The translations under genes were made by a program, and so were the position numbers. From contig NC_061143.1 in NCBI RefSeq assembly GCF_905220365.1, positions 11,284,001 to 11,348,000 on the forward strand: a stretch of 64,000 nt of DNA, written 5' to 3'. Below the pieces are notes generated by a model. It was not told where the DNA came from and made no database searches. It worked only from the letters and a program-made list of their open reading frames with translations. Of this stretch, positions 11,376 to 21,862 are shown piece after piece (the stretch's first letter is position 1; every line of letters starts with the position of its first letter). Source of the DNA: Vanessa cardui (taxonomy: Eukaryota > Arthropoda > Insecta > Lepidoptera > Nymphalidae).

Positions 11376-12344
11376 TAAGTGATGTTTCCCTGGATTTGAA
11401 TCTTATATATTAAGGTAAGGTTCATGTTTTCTAGTCGCTGGTTTATTCAGATCAATGTTATGACGATTACGTCTGGCTGATCGATTTCAACTGAAGCGGC
11501 CAATTTCAAAAGACAGCCAGATACGCAGGAAATACTCCTAAAGTGTGTACAAACATAAACTAATACCTATTCTATTTACTTTCTTAATTCGATGGAACGG
11601 CCAATCAGACACAGAACCAACGACTTTACGTGCTTACCCAGAACGTACAATACTTGTAATTTTGGAACTTGGGTTGTTATTGAGAATTTCAATAGAAAAC
11701 CCAATAATTTTTATCGGACCGAGTTGGCGATTAACGGCCGTATCTCTAATCAACTCAGTAAAGTAATTTTATTATTAAAATGTAATCAAGATAGAATAGT
11801 ATCAATCTTAAATTAGCAAACAGTACTCAAAAATGTCAAGTATATGCAAAAAATTGTGGAGATTTTGATCCTTTTTATTAATTTTGTTTTTCGGGCTTAA
11901 CACAAAGCCCACAACACACAAGTAATATTATTAATAATAAGCATATTAATTATTCATGCAATCAAAGAATCCTTATTATTTATATAAATATAAAAATATT
12001 ATTCTTCTTTTTTGGGAAACAAAAAGTACACTATAAATAATGAACACTTTTTTAATATCTAAATAATAACAAAGTAGCACGTTAACCAATCAAGTTACTG
12101 ATTAATATTACAAATAATAAGCGGAAAAAAACAAAAAGACAATGGACAATTAAAACCAAAATTTAACACAATTAATTACCAACATAATTAAAATAAAACA
12201 ATGAATTTTAAAATAAAAAACATTACATGCATAACACACGAAATTAACATCGATTAATAAAAATACGAGGATTTTTACTTTGCAAATTTAATGTTTTATT
12301 GTATATATCAGTGACGATGAATAAAAATGTTTTTAGTTCATTTT
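11376..12344. other. AT-rich intergenic DNA
   Basis: No exon or repeat family recognised. Two overlapping ORFs of about 73 codons at 11545-11816 have no family resemblance and no downstream exon. Confidence 0.4.
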
Positions 12345-12740
12345 TCTAAAGATTTTCGATTGAAAATGTGACATCGAATGATACTTGCCGAAAATATTTT
12401 CAAATATCATTGATGAAGGTATTGAATAGCAAAGGACCTAAATGTGGATCCTTGTGTTACTCCTTAATAAACTGGAATGAATGTTGATCAAACTGCCTGA
12501 TTTATATTATCTTACATTTAGTAAGAAGATATCCATTGAAGTCCATCCTATAATAAGTTATACTTACTTGCTCTAATTTACTCAGTAGTAGTATGAGATA
12601 TTGTGTCAATAGCTTCAGAAAAGTCAGTACACGATGCCCATCTGATCATTCGCATCAATGACATTTTCTACACATTGGTTCACACACATTACGGTTACTA
12701 ATAAAACCGTGCTGTCCACCAAAAAGACTTTTATAATAGA
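12345..12740 (-). pseudogene. LINE reverse-transcriptase remnant
   Basis: Read on the minus strand with frameshifts, the order is GQHGFISNRNV (RT domain, QHGF..R motif), TDFSEAIDTI (the FSKAFDT motif carrying a catalytic Asp), then GVTQGS and GPLLFNTFINDI (GVPQGS..GPLLF). This is the palm core of a Jockey/CR1-type non-LTR retrotransposon. Stops and shifts show it is dead. Confidence 0.75.
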
Positions 12741-12902
12741 AGAGAAACAATCATAAATGTTATTAGGTATCAATCATTTTACCTATTGTTCTAAATGATA
12801 TTTTTATAAATTAACCCTTATTAATAACACACACGAGGAACGAGCACTTTCATACAATATAACATAGTATTTGAACGTATTAAAAAGAAAAATATTCATG
12901 GT

Positions 12903-13030
12903 ATCTCGTCAGTTCGGCAGCCGGCAACGCACCTGCAAGCCCCCTGGTGCTACAAATGTCCATGGGCTGTGGCAGTCACTTTCCATTAGGTGAGCCTCCT
13001 GCTCGTTCGCCAGCTATCACAAAAAAAAAC
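12903..13030 (+). mobile_element. LINE 3' tail (same family as 25.8-26.1 kb)
   Basis: Blocks GCCGGCAACGCACCTGCAAG, CACTTTCCATTAGGTGAGCC and TCCTGCTCGTTCGCC, then an A-rich end. It matches the 3' UTR of the LINE fragment at 25787-26137. Confidence 0.7.
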
Positions 13031-13167
13031 GAAAACATTGTTGCCAAATATTGACCGCCAAGATCAAGTAAAGTAGGCAGAATTACGTTTGTGAGTGTCA
13101 AGCCTAGCTGTCACGCACACCAAGATAATAAGTTTGGCTTGTTTGTTCTTTGGTAGAGCGACTATCT

Positions 13168-13421
13168 CGACACAACTTAGATGTAGCATCAGAAAATTAA
13201 ATAAAACCGATTACTGCCGATTTACACAACCAATAGAAATAGCTCCCTATCGCGCTATTCGACGCTATTAGTCGCTATAGAAAAATCGACGTGTCAAATT
13301 GACGAATATATTAGGTCATATGATATTACAAGTTATTCCGTTTGTGTAAAGATCATATTCACATAAGAAATAAATATTGACAATTTGGGAGAGCATACTT
13401 AATTCGGATGTGATCGGATTT
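13168..13421 (-). mobile_element. MITE family A, truncated by a LINE insertion
   Basis: Begins CGACACAACTTAGATGTAGC, the family terminal repeat, and runs through the shared interior (ATCGCGCTATTCGACGCTAT). It stops at about 13421, where the LINE begins, so the right terminal repeat is missing. Confidence 0.8.
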
Positions 13422-14262
13422 AAAATAATAGTATATCTTCATAATATATATCGGCGAAATTATAATATATCTTTAAGCGGTGACCGGCTTGATGTAGCCG
13501 ATACTATGGTGTTCTTGGGAATAGAATTGGATTCCAGACTTCAGTGGACTCCCCATTTATCATCCCACCATTTAACAGGAAGACTCAGCTCCGAAGCATA
13601 CGCGCTTAGAAAAGTTAGACAACTAACTGATATTGATGGCGCTCGTCTACTTTATTTTGGTTATTTTCACAGTATTATGGCATATGGCATATTACTTTGG
13701 GGTATCGCTGCAGATTTTGAATCAGTCTTTATTTTACAAAAGAGAGCGATCCGGTATATTTATAATCTTGTAGCTAGAGACTCTCTTCGGGATGTTTTTA
13801 ACAAAGTAGGTATACTCACTGTTGCGTCGCAATATATTTACAACAACATTATGTATATTGTTGTAAATATACAAGGGCAAAGTACCCGTTTCTATAATAA
13901 AATTACGCAGACATTTTTAACTTTGCCGTTTCGTAAATTCAAATCGTTTGTAAAAAATACATTGGTAAAAAAGCATATTATTATTCGATACAAGATTTTG
14001 TAGATGATAAAAGCTTGAAGTTAATGCCTGTTGACTTCCAGGCAGGATACATTACATACATATATAATTCTATTTAACTAATATTATTATATTTTTTTAA
14101 TGTTGAAAAAGAATAACTACTGAGCTTCTTGCCGGTTCTTCTCGGTAGAATCTACTCCTACTTTCAAACCGGTGGTAGCTTCACTTAATTGTTAAATGAC
14201 GATTCAAAAGTGCTTGTAAAAGCCCACTTGAATAAAGTTTATTTTGATTTGATTTGATTATA
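13422..14262 (+). pseudogene. 5'-truncated Jockey-like LINE, C-terminal RT part and 3' UTR
   Basis: An open frame continues to the TAG at 14001-14003. It carries FLGIELDSRLQW, LSSEAYALRKVRQL, YFGYFHSIMAYGILLWG and LQKRAIRYIYNL, the region after the RT palm in Jockey-clade elements. The 3' UTR has TTCTTGCCGGTTCTTCTCGG and CCGGTGGTAGCTTC and ends AATAAAGTTTATTTTGATTT with repeats. It has no endonuclease or RT core. The apparent start of the ORF lies in the flanking MITE, not in the LINE. Low damage suggests a fairly recent insertion. Confidence 0.85.
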
Positions 14263-14295
14263 CGCCTAAATTACAAATCTTAATTTATTCCCTGA

Positions 14296-16600
14296 CTAGC
14301 TTTTGCCCGCGACTTCGTCCGCGTGGAATAGTGACTTCCGGCAGAAAAGTATAGATAGCTGTGCCTGTGACTTCGTCAACGTGTAACTCCTTGTGTGTTA
14401 TTAAATTAAAATGTATTGGTAATATTATTTTCATCACGTTCACATGGGGCTTAAGTACCTATAGATCCAAAATACTTTAGCGCAAAGCTTCCGGGTAAAC
14501 TATATTGAAAGTTGACCCGTCCGGCACGTGAACATAAAGATTTCTAGAACTGCTAACACGGGAAAGAGCAACGTATAACTGACCATGAGAGAAACAACAG
14601 ACACCGAGATCTACTCCGGCAACATGAAAAGTCTGCCCTTGAGCCTTATTAATTGTCATTGCATAACACACCGAAACTGGGAATTGCGTCCTTTTAAATT
14701 GGAATGGAAAATTATTTGGTATTAAGGGTATTCTGGGAATAAAGACGGTTTCTCCTGCACCGCAACCTGTTAAAATTTGAGCCTCGATTATATTTTGTTG
14801 CAAAAGTAACCCACTTTTAGTCGAGTTCCATTGCAAAGTTTTGGTGGTCTTAAATTTCGGAGTAGAATAATCGGAATGCCAATTTTTAAACAAATTTCGT
14901 GAGAAGGAAGTCCGGGCATATTTAAAGAATTTAAAAATTCTATCGGGTAATTAATAGTTTCTTGTTCATCGACTATTCTATTTATTGATCTATAAACTTT
15001 GCTTTCCCCCTGTATGTTCGACAGTATTTTGTTATTAATCTCAGTTGCCTGATCATTGCGAGGAGTTAAAATAGATCATTCGCATAGCCAAGAATTGTCC
15101 CTATTCAATATATTTGTTACGTCACCGTAAACTGACGATATAAGATGTGATTGAGATTGCACTATACAACATAATTCAGGCGTCAGAATAAGTTTTCCTT
15201 GGTGTAGTTGTGGATAGGTACCTTCACCAATCTTTAATAATGTATCAGAAAATTGACTATCATCCGGGTTATCTCCAGTTCTCACTCGCATGTTTATAGT
15301 CAAATGCACCGACTGTATATCACGCCACAAATAAGAGCTTTTCAGGCAAGCCCTAACCTCATCAGCTCGGGTTCCCCGTGGTATTACCGGTAAGGTTTGT
15401 CGGAAATCACCACAAAATAAAACCGTGATACCGCCCATTGGTCGATCATTTTGTCTTATATCCCTTAAAGTTCTATCTACTGCTTCTACTGCTTTTCGAT
15501 GGGCCATCGTACATTCATCCCATATGATTAAATTACACTCGCGTAATACCTTAGCTTTGTCACTATTTCTTGAAATACTACAGGTTGGACTTTCCGTGCA
15601 ATCTAAATCAATTGGTATTTTGAACATTGTGTGAGCCGTTTTACCTCCTGGTAGCAATGTTGCAGCTATCCCGGATGAAGCTACGGCAAGAGCTATTTTA
15701 CGTTGATTTCGAACATAAGCCAATATTAATTTAGTCAAAAAGGTCTTTCCAGTTCCTCCAGGTGCATCTAAAAACCATATTGTTCCCAAATTATTTTGGA
15801 CACTTCTGCACACGCGATCATAAACTGAACGTTGTTCTGCAGTCATTATTGGGATACCGTTTTCTAATGTTGTCAGCAGTTCCATTAAGTTGTAGCTAAT
15901 CTCTGCGGAATATTCCCTATTAGTTACTTCTCCGACTGAGGTTGGTGTTGGCAAACCATATTCACATAGTGATTTACCGCCAACTGCTGTTAACTCATCC
16001 TGAAGAGCTAATAAGCACTGATTTATGGCAAGATCACGGAAATTATCATTAGTTGTGCCTTCATCGTTGTTAGATATATTTCTAAGAAAGTCTTCTGAAA
16101 ATTTGTTTTTATATTTTTCCCATAATTGTACAGCATCTGACAAATTACAAAATGTGAGTAATGTTACAAATAAATTACGTAACCGTCTTGGATTATCACT
16201 AACACAGGATTCTGCTAAAGCGTCATCCCAATGCTGATCATTTTCTAGCAAATGACGCGCTTGGCAAGCTGCATGATAAGTGGGAAAAACAACATCGTCT
16301 ACTTTTCTCAAATCTATAAATGAGGTTGGTCCTCGCACAGTATGTAATAATAATCGCAAATAGAAACACTCAGCGTTGTTAGGATGAACGGCGTATACTC
16401 TGCCAAGAACATGTTCTTTGAAAATACCTGACTCACCATCTACAGGCCTGCCACGGCGTCTTCGATTAAAGACACCTCGTTGCTTATCGTAGGTATAATA
16501 CGATGGAACTTCCTCATATAAAAGAGATTTTGCAAAATCATCAGTTTGGCAAAGTCGAAAGAATGCTAATAAAGTTGTTTTGTTGAAATGGCCTCTCTAC
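14296..16600 (-). pseudogene. Decayed Helitron: Pif1-like helicase with intact 3' end
   Basis: Minus-strand remnant of the Helitron Rep/helicase protein. The helicase has Walker A GGTGKT, Walker B IIWDECTM, the CGDFRQTLPV block and a C-terminal MTINKAQGQTF plus HGQLYVALSRVSS. The frame stays open upstream to about 16600; the Rep nuclease part is gone. Damage: an in-frame TGA at 15076-15078 where the family has Arg (ER-AILTPRND), and a one-base shift near 14790. About 180 bp past the helicase stop is a 3' terminus: a CGCG..AC/GT..CGCG stem, then GGCAAAAGCTAG followed by T, fitting the Helitron hairpin-CTRR end at 14296. Helitrons move by rolling-circle transposition. Confidence 0.88.
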
Positions 16601-17225
16601 AGATTTATTATAAGTATAGATTTTATGTTACGTGTACCTTTTCTTATAATCATAATAGCTATAAATTTAATTGCAAATAAAATTTACTTTTAATTATGAT
16701 TTAATGCTTGTTTATGTTTTCGTATTTTTTAGAAACACTCATTACAGATAACGAATGTAATTATACAATGTTGTGGTTAATACTGTTTTGTGAGTATTAA
16801 TTTCATTTATGGAATAAATGTTATATTTTTTTGGTTAAATAAAATCATTCAAAACTCTTCAATAATCATTAGCAATTATTTTTTATTGTTATCGATAATA
16901 TATTGCTGAGTGTATAATATATATCAATTTAGAAATTTAAAAAACAATAAATTATAAGTAATTATAAAATATATAAAGCTTTACTGTAGAAACATTCACA
17001 GACAGTGGACAACATTCCATGAGACGCCATTTTGTTGCGAGTACCTTTTTTTTTAATTTTATTAAGCGTAAGATACGATCTTGCCCCGCGTCAAGTTTAT
17101 TCTTACAAAACAGGCTAGTCTGCTTAATAGTTTTAGATATCTATAGTTTTTTTGAAATACGAATAAAATAATGGTGTTTTATATAGAAGATAACAAAGAT
17201 ATAAAATAATTTATTGTAATGTTTA
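16601..17225. other. AT-rich intergenic DNA
   Basis: No exon or repeat recognised. Truncation of the Helitron at about 16600 is abrupt, so this may be the original host DNA. Confidence 0.4.
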
Positions 17226-17279
17226 GTGTTGCCAGGTTTGTCAACCGCATATACCGTGAAACTCCAAGGCAAGGTTGAG

Positions 17280-17510
17280 ATGGGCGAACAGATTTCAAAT
17301 TTCTTGAAGTTTCTTTACAGTCACATTCCTGCTGAAAACAAAAACATAAATCCGGAGAATTATAATTCAAACAACGACAAACAAATATCAAGAGATTTAG
17401 AAGTTCCTCTAATCCATGAAATTATGAGCAAAAATGACATTAGTCACCTTTACGGAAACCATAATAATAAAGATGAAATACATAAGAATAATAACAATAT
17501 CAAATTATGA
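17280..17510 (+). CDS. Unassigned small ORF, 76 aa
   Basis: Starts at an ATG (MGEQISNFLKFLYSHIP) in an open frame that reaches back to 17226. The C-terminal half is rich in Asn and Lys (NHNNKDEIHKNNNN). An AATAAA lies about 110 nt downstream (17618). I do not recognise it. It could be a short gene, part of a transposon, or chance. It lies between the Helitron remnant and alpha-SNAP, on the opposite strand to all other genes here. Confidence 0.22.
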   Translation: MGEQISNFLKFLYSHIPAENKNINPENYNSNNDKQISRDLEVPLIHEIMSKNDISHLYGNHNNKDEIHKNNNNIKL

Positions 17511-17668
17511 ACTTATTAATTTATAATCATTTGGATAACAGCATAAACTACGTAGAATTTTGTTTGTCAATGTTTTTTTTAAATTAAAGCGAACATGTGT
17601 ATTTCCCTGCGACATTTCAATAAAATAATAATAATAATTAAAACATTTATTTCTTTTCTTTATAAGAC

Positions 17669-17816
17669 CTGTTCTCTGAGGTGCGATCTCACAGGAGACA
17701 GCATCTGGACGAAGGTTTGGAGCTTGAGTCTTGTGAGATTCCAACGGGAGTAAATGTATTAAGAAGAATAGAAGGTAGTGTCCGCGTCGAAGATAAAGTT
17801 CTTGTTAGAGCTTCAT
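17669..17816 (+). pseudogene. Unassigned coding-like segment, possible exon
   Basis: Follows a pyrimidine-rich TTTATTTCTTTTCTTTATAAG that looks like a splice acceptor. One frame stays open for about 49 codons to TAA: LFSEVRSHRRQHLDEGLE, then LESCEIPTGV and EGSVRVEDKVLVRAS. The order of these blocks faintly recalls the CBM21 region of protein phosphatase 1 glycogen-targeting subunits, but about five residues of the core strand are missing and the conserved D-x-W is absent. The identification is weak. Confidence 0.22.
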
Positions 17817-18843
17817 AAATGTTTCAAATGACACTGCATTTTACTTTTTGTTCCAAATTCGAAAAATTAACAAATAAGCCCGTTAGACGCGAAAATAATA
17901 CGGACATGTGACACACGACGCTATGGATGAGAATTTGTGCATAGTATTGTCTTTAGTTTACTTTAGGGTTGTTGAGGAAGTGATTATGAGGAAGGAGGAA
18001 GAGGGTTTTTCATGCACAAATTTAGAGGATACGGATGAGGATGAGGATATTTTTCGAAAGAGAGGATGCGGTTGAGGAAGCGGTAGAGAAAGTGGATTAG
18101 AAATATAGGAAATTATAGATACTAGTGGACCTAACCAAAAAGCCGTTGTCCTGTCTGTACATAACATATATACACTAAAAATATAATTAAACTTTTCTCA
18201 AAACACACAATAAAGAATCATCAAAATCGGTCCAGCAGTTATGAAGGAGTTCAATAACATATACAACACAAGCACACAAAAAAGATGAGTGAATAATACA
18301 AATTATTTTAGGAATACAAGTGATATATAGTACTTATATAAGGAGAATGTAGTTGTTTATTTCTTTATTAATTAGTTAAGGGGAATATTTTATTAATCAA
18401 AATAAAGGAATTGAATACTAATAAATTATCAAAATTGTTATTTACTATAACAATTCATTTAGACGCTGTTTCCCCTGTCAACCGGTTTCTTAGCTCATCA
18501 TATACTAATCCAGCATACTGTAGCATTATGAGTAAGCGGAAGAGGAATCCTCAGCAACCCTAGTTTACTTTATTAAAAATATCTGCACATACTATAGGAG
18601 CTATCGTGAAAATCACTGTCGTGACCTTTTTTTTTCCTGTAAAGTTGTCTTTATTTTCTTATATTAAGATTTAACTCTTTACCTAGTAAATATAACCTCA
18701 ACTACATAGGTGTAACGGGGTAGTGACTTCTATAAAATATGTAGTCCCCAGTTTACCAGTAGTTTATTTAGCAGTTCGGAACTTGGAAGTTTGCAGTCGA
18801 GCTACTTAAAATAGAGGACGTAGTCTTTATATAATAGTATACC
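17817..18843. other. Intergenic DNA with an acidic-coding GAT/GAG-rich patch
   Basis: 17965-18110 is purine-rich with GATGAGGATGAGG repeats. Read on the plus strand it would give an acidic run (EDTDEDED) before a TGA. It may be a simple repeat. The rest is AT-rich without clear features. Confidence 0.35.
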
Positions 18844-19168
18844 TAGTATGACACAACTTAGATGTAACATCGGCAAAATTTGTTAAACCGATCACATCCG
18901 AATTAAGTACGCCATTCCAAATTATCAATATTTATTTCTTATGTGAATATGATCTTTACACAATTGTAATAACTTGTAATGTCATATTATTATATTCGTC
19001 AATTTGACACGCTGATTTATATGCACTTGTTTTCTCTGACGTGAGAATATATAGCGATGAATAGCGTCGAATAGCGCCATAGGGAACTATTTCTATTGGT
19101 TGTATAAATCGGTAGTAATCGGTTTTACGAATTTGACCGATGCTACATCTAATTTGTGTCGTACTATA
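18844..19168. mobile_element. MITE family A
   Basis: Left end TAGTATGACACAACTTAGAT and right end ATCTAATTTGTGTCGTACTA are inverted repeats. The interior blocks ATATTCGTCAATTTGACAC and ATAGCGTCGAATAGCGCCAT are shared with the other copies. Flanked by TA, as expected for a TA target. No coding capacity. Confidence 0.85.
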
Positions 19169-21712
19169 TTACATTCCTTTTTCTCTTATATCATCTATTT
19201 TTACGATTTATTCCAAACAGATTTTTATTCAAGAAATATCGGAGAATTAAGTATTTTTCTATTCAAACAATTAAACTACTTTAAATGATATTGCCAATAC
19301 GGTCTTGTATTACTTTTCTAAGGTGTGGTAGATTTTATGAGGATTATTCAACTATCTTTGTCTATAGTTTAACTTTTCATATTATATATCTGGAGAATAT
19401 ATTATGGAGGCTCGATTCGACTAGAAATAAAGCAACACAACGTGATAAAAACGATATATTTAGATGAATTATTTATTTAATATCACCATACAACAAAAAT
19501 GACATACGGCCAAATTATTCTTCCAAATATTATTTCAATAAAAACCGTCCCATATCTGAAAACAAAATTCATATCCAATCATCGGAGTATGGCAACACCA
19601 AATTATTGGAGATGAATTGTAACATATTAAAATTTTATAAAAAATCCCACCTCGAATCCCTGGGCTGTTAATTCGTAACATCTACAACAAATAAAAAAAA
19701 ACAACTAAGAATTAACAATTTTTAATCGAACTTAATAGTTTACATTGATTATCTTTGTTAACAGTTTATGTTTTAATGAGAGACCATAGATTATAGATTA
19801 TTTGGATATGTCTATTAAAAAAGTTGCTCAACTGAGGCATTGAAATAAAAAAATAATAAACAAAAAAAATATTTATTAATAACGTAACTCGTATTTAATA
19901 ATAAAAAATTAATATACATATTTACAACAACAAAATATAAATACCAAATGAATCATACAAAGACATACATACACATGAGACTAGGCCACAAATGTATTAA
20001 ACAATCCCTAGTAACTACAAGGTACCTTGCAATAGTAATTAACAAAAGTAATAATTGTAATATTAAGTCATTTTTTAAACGTGCATAATATCTTTAAATC
20101 TTTTCAGGATACCCACAAAGCTGAAATATCCTCAGGCATTTTTATAATAATATGTAGTATTGATTATCATATCTGAAACATTCTTTCAAACTGCCTACCG
20201 TATTAAAAAAAAAAAAACACTGCATGTCTTATAAAATTCCACCTATAAAGCTTTAATTTTTAAGTGTAGCAACACTTATTAGTAAATACTCAGCTATTTA
20301 AATCCGTAACTCCCATTGCGTTTAAATTGTTTTAAATCGGTAAATATTTGTAACTAGCATTGCAATTTATCATCTAATGTACTTATATATATGGAATAGT
20401 TTGCGGTGCATCGCTTATAACACGAATCTTAGAAAAACTTCTCGACTTAATCACTACTTAACTATCGATACTAAGATTTATCGCATCATCGGTCAAAGGA
20501 ACCAGACGAGACGTTGCTTAAATTACGTCATAATCAAACGCACATTTAATTTATTTATAAATTTTCGATGTTTTACGAACATTCAGGATGTGCTCTTTTT
20601 ATTTGTTATTTAAATAAGATAGGAATAATTTGACAATCGATTTATTAGTGATACCAGATCAAAAATTCACTATCAATCCATTTCAAGTATAATCAATACG
20701 AGAAATTAAATCTGATGTAAATTTATAGTATCAACTAGAATTTCGACTGTCCTCTTTATCCCCATACTTAAGAAAGAGACAGCAATATTTTAAATTTGGT
20801 CTTAAGAATGTAAAGTAACAAACTAATCCTTATTACAACAGTTAATAAAGTCTAGTTATTCGGGACAATTTCCTATTGTCGAATAGTAAATTAATCTTGG
20901 AACATGTCTATAAATAAAAAGTAATTACTAATAAACTGTATGAAAACTTCCATTTCAATTTAATACATTAAGTAAATACTTAAGTTCCTTGCTGTAAAAT
21001 CAACATTCTTAATCATATTATGAAACAAATAAAAGGTCCTTGTAAGTGATTACTTGAATAACACACAGTACACTTGGATTTGAGCTCATTCCTCTGACCG
21101 GTGGTGTAATGTCACCTAACTTATACAATCAAATATAATGGATAGGCAATAAATATGCTACAAGATTTAAGAGAAAATAATTATCCACGCCGTCTCTACT
21201 ATACTTTGAGCTTTTTTCATTAGTATCATATTATTCAATGCCTAATTTTCTAAACGATTAATATCCCTTGAAATATCGACCTTATTGCTTAAGTATAAAG
21301 TCGAAATTATTATTACATTTTCAATATGAATCAATACTTATACTAAATGCAGTATTTTTATGGGGAAACTTTTTTTTAAATATTTTGAACTAACTAAAGG
21401 CATTGATCCTAACTTATTAGCTCCCAACACAGGTATGCGATCTGTGACATTTAATCTACACATTAGCGTCATGTAACATGTTCAAAAGTCGTAATATTTG
21501 GATACTAAAAATTTAAGTCTAAAATCGAAAAAATTTAACTACATTTTATACACAATGTATGAAGATTACTTTAGAAATACTCACTGCAAAATATTCAGGC
21601 AAATCTTAACCACAGATAAAATATATTACGTAGACTAATATGTAGATTAATACAGTCGTTACAATCCATAGACAAATAACTCACTCGAGACGGGTGGTAG
21701 GTTGAATGGTAT
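19169..21712. other. AT-rich 3' flank and probable 3' UTR of alpha-SNAP
   Basis: About 2.5 kb downstream of the alpha-SNAP stop codon, with many TTTATT strings (minus-strand AATAAA). No exon or known repeat was recognised. A long 3' UTR is likely for part of it, but its end cannot be set from sequence. Confidence 0.45.
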
Positions 21713-21862
21713 TCAACGAAGGTCCGGGTTGTCGTTGATCTGTTTCTTAATACGAACGAGCATCGTCGTGTACCACTGGTCGAGGCGCGATATGCTGTCG
21801 TACGTCTTAACCGCTTCGGTGAAAGCGTCGATGTTCTGGTCTTCCAGGTGCTCAATTAGCTC
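21713..21862 (-). CDS. alpha-SNAP exon 6 (terminal)
   Basis: 150 nt including TGA at 21713-21715. Acceptor TCAATTCCAG. Encodes ELIEHLEDQNIDAFTEAVKT through NPDLR. Confidence 0.95.
   Translation of the reverse strand, partial: ELIEHLEDQNIDAFTEAVKTYDSISRLDQWYTTMLVRIKKQINDNPDLR

Noticed and set aside
15425..15634. Plus-strand ORF in the Helitron region
   Set aside because: Antisense of the helicase frame, which carries Walker A and B motifs on the minus strand.
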